Of a stretch of DNA of 5,451 nucleotides, positions 1-5,451 are shown in pieces. Under the pieces are notes generated by a model that ran no database searches, was not told the origin of the DNA, and saw only the letters and a program-made list of their open reading frames with translations. Source of the stretch: Lysobacterales bacterium. GTDB lineage: Bacteria; Pseudomonadota; Gammaproteobacteria; Xanthomonadales; SZUA-5. A program made the translations under genes and the position numbers. Where the stretch lies: assembly GCA_024710675.1 (NCBI GenBank), contig JANJUH010000209.1, positions 1 through 5,451 on the forward strand, read 5' to 3'. Every line of letters begins with the position of its first letter. Positions within the stretch are counted from its first letter, which is position 1.

Positions 1-1921
<1,921 letters not shown>

Positions 1922-1927
1922 GGTTCA

Positions 1928-1934
1928 CACCTCC
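1928..1934 (-). promoter_or_regulatory. katG ribosome binding site
   Basis: On the minus strand this reads GGAGGTG, a near-perfect Shine-Dalgarno sequence six bases before the ATG at 1921-1919. It fixes the katG start and is the strongest ribosome binding site in the window; pit has only a weak one and yqhA none that is clear. Confidence 0.85.
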
Positions 1935-1968
1935 GTTTGGTTGAACGTGGCCACAGTCTGCCGCAAGC

Positions 1969-2020
1969 TGATCAATAGATAAAATGACTTGATGCGATCA
2001 GATCAATAGGCCATATATAT
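1969..2020 (-). promoter_or_regulatory. Candidate katG promoter/operator, AT-rich with repeated half-sites
   Basis: An AT-rich island in otherwise GC-rich DNA, about 48-100 bases upstream of the katG start. Seen directly: GATCAATAG occurs twice (1970-1978 and 2001-2009), exactly 31 bp apart, about three helical turns. The dyad TTGAT-N8-ATCAA spans 1989-2006, and within it TGAT-N3-ATCA spans 1990-2000. TGATCA lies at 1969-1974, and an (AT)4 run at 2013-2020. A weak sigma-70-like pair can be read on the minus strand: TTGATC (2006-2001), 17-base spacer, TTTATC (1983-1978). Poor core hexamers with overlapping dyads fit an activator-dependent promoter. OxyR, a LysR-type regulator, commonly activates katG in proteobacteria, but the canonical ATAG-N7-CTAT spacing is not present, so the regulator is inferred. 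Confidence 0.5.
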
Positions 2021-2033
2021 GATCGGTCCTGCT

Positions 2034-2057
2034 GCTGGCGCTGGTGCTGGCGCTGGC
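2034..2057. repeat. Short tandem hexamer repeat, four copies
   Basis: Four consecutive units of GCTGGC (the second is GCTGGT) sit at the outer edge of the katG regulatory island, preceded by a partial GCT. Hexamer repeats of this size can vary by slippage, but four imperfect copies are few and no function is evident. Confidence 0.6.
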
Positions 2058-2114
2058 GTCGGGGCGCGCTGCGGGTGGTTTCGCCCAGCTTCTTCGAAGG
2101 CGCCTGCGCCCGGC

Positions 2115-2151
2115 AGGCACCACATTCTGCGCCCCGAATGTGAAGGTGCCT
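2115..2151. repeat. Interrupted 13-bp inverted repeat (hairpin)
   Basis: Plus-strand arms AGGCACC (2115-2121) plus ACATTC (2122-2127) pair perfectly with GAATGT (2136-2141) and GGTGCCT (2145-2151). The loop is the 8-base TGCGCCCC and there is a 3-base GAA bulge on one side. No T-run follows on either strand, so it is not a standard intrinsic terminator. It lies roughly 195-230 bases upstream of the katG start. It could be a structured leader or small RNA element, a protein-binding dyad, or chance. The symmetry is directly visible; the role is unknown. Confidence 0.6.
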
Positions 2152-2303
2152 AGCGATGGCGTGGCAGTCGCCCTTTCGGGTGCGCGCACCGGTGGGTCGA
2201 CGTGGCGCTCGTCGCTTGGGCCGTGCGGCCTCGGACATGCTCGATCTGCCGAGTCCGCCGGGTGTCGCGACCAGCGTGATCGCCTGCCCCTTGCCGCTCC
2301 TGT

Positions 2304-2321
2304 ACTGGTCGGGACTGGTCG
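2304..2321. repeat. Direct repeat ACTGGTCG x2, 10-bp spacing
   Basis: ACTGGTCG at 2304-2311 is repeated exactly at 2314-2321, putting both copies on the same face of the helix, about 50-65 bases downstream of the pit stop codon. It may be a protein-binding direct repeat or simply chance in GC-rich sequence; there is no supporting context. Confidence 0.4.
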
Positions 2322-2369
2322 AACGCCGCGGTCCGGCGGACGCCATACCCCGAGTCCGGCCCCGGTGCT

Positions 2370-3935
2370 TCAGTCGCCCAGGGCGCCACGAAGCATGAAG
2401 AACAGCAGTGCCGCCATCAGCGCCGAGGCGGGCACGGTGATGATCCAGGCCGCGATCACGCGCATCATCACGCTGCGCTTGACCACGTGTTCGCGATGGA
2501 CCTTGCGCAGTTCCTTGCGTTCGCGCTTCGTAATGTGGCTCTGGCCGGCCTTCCCGCGAGCCTTCAACTCCCGGAGCATGCGGGTCTTGTCCTCGATCGA
2601 GGCTGCCTCGAAGGCCTGCAGGAAGGCTTCGACTTCGACGTGTTCGGTCCGCTGCTCGCGGTGGTGGCTCTCGATCTCGTCGAGGATGCGCCGGTAGTTC
2701 GCCTTCAGGTACTCGCGCAGGAAGCCCACGCCGAAGACCGCACCGATGGTGACATGCGTGGTGCTGATCGGGAGGCCGAGCTGAGAGGCGACGATCACCG
2801 TCAGCGTCGCGCTCATCGCGATGCAGTAGGCGCGCATCGGGTCCATGTCGGTGATCTCGTGGCCGACCGTGCGGATCAGGCGCGGACCGTACAGCGCCAG
2901 GCCCACCGCCAGGCCCAGTGCGCCGATCAGCATGATCCACAAGGGCACCCGCGCGCTGCCGGCCACCGCGCCGGTGGCCAGCGCCTCGTTGATCGCCGCC
3001 AGCGGGCCGATCGCATTGGCGACGTCGTTCGATCCGTGTGCGAAGCTGAGCAGCGCGGCGGCGAACATCAGCGGCACCATGAACAGCGCGTTGACGCCGT
3101 CCTTGCCCTGCGCCACCCGCGCCAGCGTGCCGCGCGTGCGCCGCGCGGTCCACCACCAGACCAGCGCGCCGACCAGGACGCCGCCGCCCATTGCCGTCCA
3201 GAACCCGACCTTGAAGAGCTGGTTCAAGCCCTTGAGCATCAGGTAGGTGGCGAAGGACCAGCCCATCAGCGCGAGCAGCACCGGGACCATCCGTGCGGCA
3301 GCGCCGAGGATGTCGGCCTTGTAGGTGATCGTGCGCTTGATCAGGTACAGCAGCAGGGCCGCGATCAGACCGCCCATCACCGGCGAGACCACCCAGCTCG
3401 CGGCGATCTGGCCGAGTTTGCCCCAGTTGGCCAGGTCGAACCCGCCCGCGGCCACGCCGGCGCCGAGCACGCCGCCTACGATCGAATGGGTGGTGGACAC
3501 CGGCGCGCCGAGCGCGGTGGCCAGGTTCAGCCACAGCGCCCCGGCGAGCAGGGCGGCCATCATCAGCCAGACGAAGGTGGCGGCATCGCCGACCTTGGCG
3601 GGGTCGATGATCCCGCTCTTGATGGTGCCCACCACCTCGCCGCCGGCAATGATGGCGCCGAGCGCCTCGAAGACCGCGGCGATCGCGATTGCCCGCGCCA
3701 TGCTCAACGCGCGCGCACCGACCGCAGGACCCACGTTGTTGGCAACGTCGTTGGCGCCGATGTTCATCGCCATGTAGGCGCCGATCACCGCGGCGATGAC
3801 CAGGGTCAGGCTGACGTGGCCGTGCTGCGACCAGGTGTAGAACCAGACGAGGACGACGAAGACGAGGGCGGCGCCGAGGCGGGGCCAGCCGAAGCCATGT
3901 GTCGCGACGCCGGGATCGGTGTGGGTCTGCGCCAT
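2370..3935 (-). CDS. pit: PiT-family inorganic phosphate transporter
   Basis: Integral inner-membrane carrier of the PiT (PHO4) family, which takes up inorganic phosphate, usually as a metal-phosphate complex driven by protons. The 521-residue protein shows the family's internal duplication: GANDVANNVGP (60-70) is mirrored by GSNDVANAIGP (301-311), and PVSTTHS (145-151) by PISTTHV (389-395). About twelve hydrophobic segments are visible, the first near 20-34 and the last near 491-515. The central loop is short (about 263-281). A long, highly charged segment of about 80 residues (408-489) precedes the last membrane helix, and the mature protein ends right after that helix. The start at 3935 follows a weak GAGG eight bases upstream. 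It begins only 22 bases after yqhA stops, so the two are probably one transcript. Some PiT relatives (Bacillus CysP) carry sulfate instead, which the nearby cysK keeps open; phosphate is the default call. Confidence 0.93.
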   Translation of the reverse strand: MAQTHTDPGVATHGFGWPRLGAALVFVVLVWFYTWSQHGHVSLTLVIAAVIGAYMAMNIGANDVANNVGPAVGARALSMARAIAIAAVFEALGAIIAGGEVVGTIKSGIIDPAKVGDAATFVWLMMAALLAGALWLNLATALGAPVSTTHSIVGGVLGAGVAAGGFDLANWGKLGQIAASWVVSPVMGGLIAALLLYLIKRTITYKADILGAAARMVPVLLALMGWSFATYLMLKGLNQLFKVGFWTAMGGGVLVGALVWWWTARRTRGTLARVAQGKDGVNALFMVPLMFAAALLSFAHGSNDVANAIGPLAAINEALATGAVAGSARVPLWIMLIGALGLAVGLALYGPRLIRTVGHEITDMDPMRAYCIAMSATLTVIVASQLGLPISTTHVTIGAVFGVGFLREYLKANYRRILDEIESHHREQRTEHVEVEAFLQAFEAASIEDKTRMLRELKARGKAGQSHITKRERKELRKVHREHVVKRSVMMRVIAAWIITVPASALMAALLFFMLRGALGD

Positions 3936-3957
3936 GCGGCTCGCCTCGGGTCGCGAA

Positions 3958-4458
3958 TCAGTGGGCTTGCCGCGTGACCTTGTCGAGCAGGCCCATGCCG
4001 ACCGCCGAGACGACGAAAGTGAGGTGGATGATCACGTACCACATCATCTTGTCGTTCGGCGTGCTGGAGGCGTTCATGAAGATCTTGAGCAGGTGGATCG
4101 AGGAGATCGCGACGATCGAGGAGGCCACCTTGTTCTTCAGGCTGGTGTAATCCATCTTGCCCAGCCAGCCCAGGCGCACGCCTTCCTCGGTCGCCGAGTC
4201 CAGGCTGGAGACGAAGCTCTCGTAGCTCGACAGCATCACCATCACCAGCAGGCCGCCGACCAGCGCCAGGTCGATCAGCGACAGCACCACGAGCACCAGG
4301 TCGGCCTCGGCGATGCTGAGAATCTTCGGGCCCACGTGCACCAGTTCCTGGAAGAACTTGATGCCGAGCAGCAGCACGGCCAGCGACAGGCCGAGGTAGA
4401 TCGGGGCGAGGATCCAGCGGGCGGCATAGAGGCCGCGGACGATCAGGCGCTCGAGCAT
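3958..4458 (-). CDS. yqhA: UPF0114 (YqhA-type) small membrane protein
   Basis: A 166-residue inner-membrane protein of the UPF0114/YqhA family, whose biochemical function is not established. It aligns by eye along its whole length with E. coli YqhA (about 164 residues). Shared stretches include ARWILAPIYLGLSLA (13-27), KFFQELVHV (34-42), LVGGLLVMVM (66-75), WLGKMD (98-103), SLKNKVASSIVAISSIHLL (106-124) and MWYVIIHLTFV (139-149). Hydrophobic segments lie near 17-34, 54-76, 109-125 and 139-158, suggesting four membrane passes. The frame stays open upstream to 4569, overlapping the end of cysK, but the ATG at 4458 is chosen because it gives the family's exact N-terminus (MLERL...). No clear Shine-Dalgarno sequence precedes it. 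It sits 83 bases after cysK and 22 bases before pit on the same strand, so it is probably co-transcribed with pit. Confidence 0.93.
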   Translation of the reverse strand: MLERLIVRGLYAARWILAPIYLGLSLAVLLLGIKFFQELVHVGPKILSIAEADLVLVVLSLIDLALVGGLLVMVMLSSYESFVSSLDSATEEGVRLGWLGKMDYTSLKNKVASSIVAISSIHLLKIFMNASSTPNDKMMWYVIIHLTFVVSAVGMGLLDKVTRQAH

Positions 4459-4541
4459 GGCGGGCGAGGCAGGCGGAAAGGCGCCGACAATAGCAGCGCC
4501 CCGGCGGCTCCGTGCTCCGCTTCCGTCTGCCCGTAGCGGAC

Positions 4542-5451
4542 TCAGCCGCCCTCGAGCGAGGCCAGCCACTCGTCGTCGGAACCCTCGGGCACGCCCTCGA
4601 ACAGGAAGGTCGAGAGGTAGCGCTCGCCGGTGTCGGGCAACATCGTCAGGATCACGCTGCCGGCCTCGGCGCCGCGGGCCACCTCGAGCGCGGCGGCGAA
4701 GGTGGCGCCGGCCGAGATGCCGACGAACAGCCCCTCCTCACGGGCGAGCGCGCGGGCGGTGTCGCGCGCAGTGACGTCGTCGACCGGAATGTTGTCGTCG
4801 AAGATGGTGCGATCGAGCACGGCCGGCACGAAATCGGGCGTCCAGCCCTGGATCTTGTGTGGTGCCCAGGCCTCGCCTGCCAGCAGGCGCGCGCCGGCGG
4901 GTTCGGTGGTGACGACTCGGACTTCCGGGCGGGCGAGTTTGAGCATCTGGCCGACGCCGGTCATCGTGCCGCCGGTGCCCCAGCCGCTGACGAAGGTGTC
5001 GAGGCGGCGGTCGGCGAAGTCGCGCAGGATCTCCGCCGCCGTGGTGTTGCGGTGGTAGGCCGGGTTGGCGGTGTTCTCGAACTGCTGGGCCAGGAACCAG
5101 CCGTGCTGGCGGGCGAGTTCCTCGGCGCGCCGCACCATGCCCGAGCCGCGCTCGGCGGCCGGCGTCAGGATCACCTTCGCCCCGTAGGCCCGCATGATCT
5201 TGCGGCGCTCGATCGAAAAGGTCTCGACCATCACCGACACGAAGGGATAGCCGCGTGCCGCGCAGACCATGGCCAGCGCGATGCCGGTGTTGCCGCTGGT
5301 GGCCTCGATCACCGTCTGCCCCGGCTTCAGCACCCCGCGCCGCTCGGCGTCCTGGATGATCGCCCAGGCCAGCCGGTCCTTGACCGAACCGCCGGGATTG
5401 AAGGCCTCGACCTTGACGTACATCGTCACGCCCGCGGGCGCGAGGCGGTTG
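4542..5451 (-). CDS. cysK: Cysteine synthase A (O-acetylserine sulfhydrylase), 5' end beyond window
   Basis: Cytoplasmic PLP enzyme that makes L-cysteine from O-acetylserine and sulfide, the last step of assimilatory sulfate reduction. The visible 302 residues begin NRLAPAGVTMYVK and lack roughly 18-20 N-terminal residues, so the GTG and ATG near 5429-5421 are internal codons rather than starts. Family features in order (visible numbering): the PLP lysine 24 in FNPGGSVKDR, the substrate loop ATSGNTGIALA, the cofactor-phosphate loop GWGTGGTMTGVG, and the serine of GISAGATFAAALEVA that contacts the PLP ring. The C-terminal LPDTGERYLSTFLF and the segment FSIERRKIMRAYGAKVILTPA resemble CysK more than CysM, where the former reads more like RGDRYLS; the CysK/CysM choice is inferred. 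Full length would be about 320 residues, normal for the family. It is upstream of yqhA on the same strand with no strong terminator between, so partial co-transcription is possible. Confidence 0.93.
   Translation of the reverse strand, partial: NRLAPAGVTMYVKVEAFNPGGSVKDRLAWAIIQDAERRGVLKPGQTVIEATSGNTGIALAMVCAARGYPFVSVMVETFSIERRKIMRAYGAKVILTPAAERGSGMVRRAEELARQHGWFLAQQFENTANPAYHRNTTAAEILRDFADRRLDTFVSGWGTGGTMTGVGQMLKLARPEVRVVTTEPAGARLLAGEAWAPHKIQGWTPDFVPAVLDRTIFDDNIPVDDVTARDTARALAREEGLFVGISAGATFAAALEVARGAEAGSVILTMLPDTGERYLSTFLFEGVPEGSDDEWLASLEGG

Larger units (their letters stand above)
1922..2369. other. 448-base pit-katG intergenic region
   Basis: Non-coding stretch between the pit stop codon and the katG start. 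The katG-proximal 100 bases hold the ribosome binding site and the AT-rich regulatory island. The remainder is GC-rich and has several short symmetric elements: a 13-bp interrupted hairpin (2115-2151), a GGCGC/GCGCC small stem (2099-2110), the perfect 12-bp palindrome GGTGCGCGCACC (2179-2190), and two mutually exclusive short stems at 2324-2338 (CGCCG/CGGCG) and 2331-2341 (GTCCG/CGGAC) just past pit. None has a following T-run, so no intrinsic terminator for pit is evident; termination may be Rho-dependent, or pit may read through towards katG. Open frames here on either strand have no recognisable protein and look like products of high GC. Confidence 0.7.

Noticed and set aside
2019..2153. 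44-codon plus-strand frame with a glycine-alanine-rich start (MIGPAAGAGAGAG)
   Set aside because: The apparent pattern is just the hexamer repeat at 2034-2057 translated; there is no good ribosome binding site and no continuation into a recognisable protein.
1972..3534. Minus-strand open frame running through pit in another frame and on into the intergenic region
   Set aside because: Inside pit it is an out-of-frame shadow. Beyond the pit stop it is Arg/Gln-rich with no plausible start signal, and it runs into the katG regulatory island, so it is best explained by GC bias.
2487..3977. Long open frame of about 496 codons on the plus strand opposite pit
   Set aside because: Antisense shadow of the PiT gene; the translation is dominated by Arg, Gln, His, Asp and Ala with no family features.
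4459..4541. Possible terminator or promoter in the 83-base cysK-yqhA gap
   Set aside because: GGCGC/GCGCC (4480-4484 with 4496-4500) gives only a 5-bp stem with an 11-base loop followed by three Ts on the minus strand, and a TATTGT hexamer there has no matching -35 element; both are too weak to call.
4459..4569. Longer yqhA start at 4569 overlapping cysK
   Set aside because: The added 37 residues are Arg/Ala/Gly/Pro-rich without family similarity, while the ATG at 4458 reproduces the known YqhA N-terminus.
5421..5429. GTG/ATG near 5429-5421 as the real cysK start
   Set aside because: The frame continues upstream to the window edge with residues (NRLAPAG) that match the family, and starting here would remove the conserved N-terminal strand and helix of the fold.

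Overview
This 5.45 kb window comes from a GC-rich bacterium. Protein-level resemblance suggests a proteobacterium, perhaps a betaproteobacterium of the Thauera/Azoarcus kind; that placement is inferred from recalled family sequences, not from a search. All four recognisable genes lie on the minus strand, so transcription runs from high to low coordinates: cysK, yqhA, pit, katG. The window edges cut the first and the last of these. No mobile element, CRISPR array, rRNA or tRNA gene was seen.

Layout in transcription order. Positions 5451-4542 hold a cysteine synthase A-type gene lacking only its N-terminal end. An 83-base gap follows. Then come a UPF0114 (YqhA-type) small membrane protein at 4458-3958 and, only 22 bases later, a PiT-family inorganic anion (phosphate) transporter at 3935-2370. 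A 448-base non-coding stretch (1922-2369) separates pit from katG. katG starts at 1921 behind a strong Shine-Dalgarno sequence and runs off the left edge at base 1 with about 85-100 C-terminal residues missing.

The yqhA-pit pair looks co-transcribed, possibly with cysK. katG very probably has its own promoter, because an AT-rich island with repeated TGATC/ATCAA half-sites lies about 50-100 bases upstream of its start. This is where an OxyR-like activator of a catalase-peroxidase would be expected. The rest of the 448-base gap is GC-rich and contains an unexplained 13-bp interrupted hairpin, a short hexamer repeat and a 10-bp-spaced direct repeat.

Overall this is mostly ordinary chromosomal housekeeping and stress-defence content. 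The points most worth a second look are the pit-katG intergenic structure, the unusual charged C-terminal cytoplasmic segment of the PiT protein, and the yqhA-pit linkage, since UPF0114 has no settled function. I did not find convincing evidence of a new multi-gene system.
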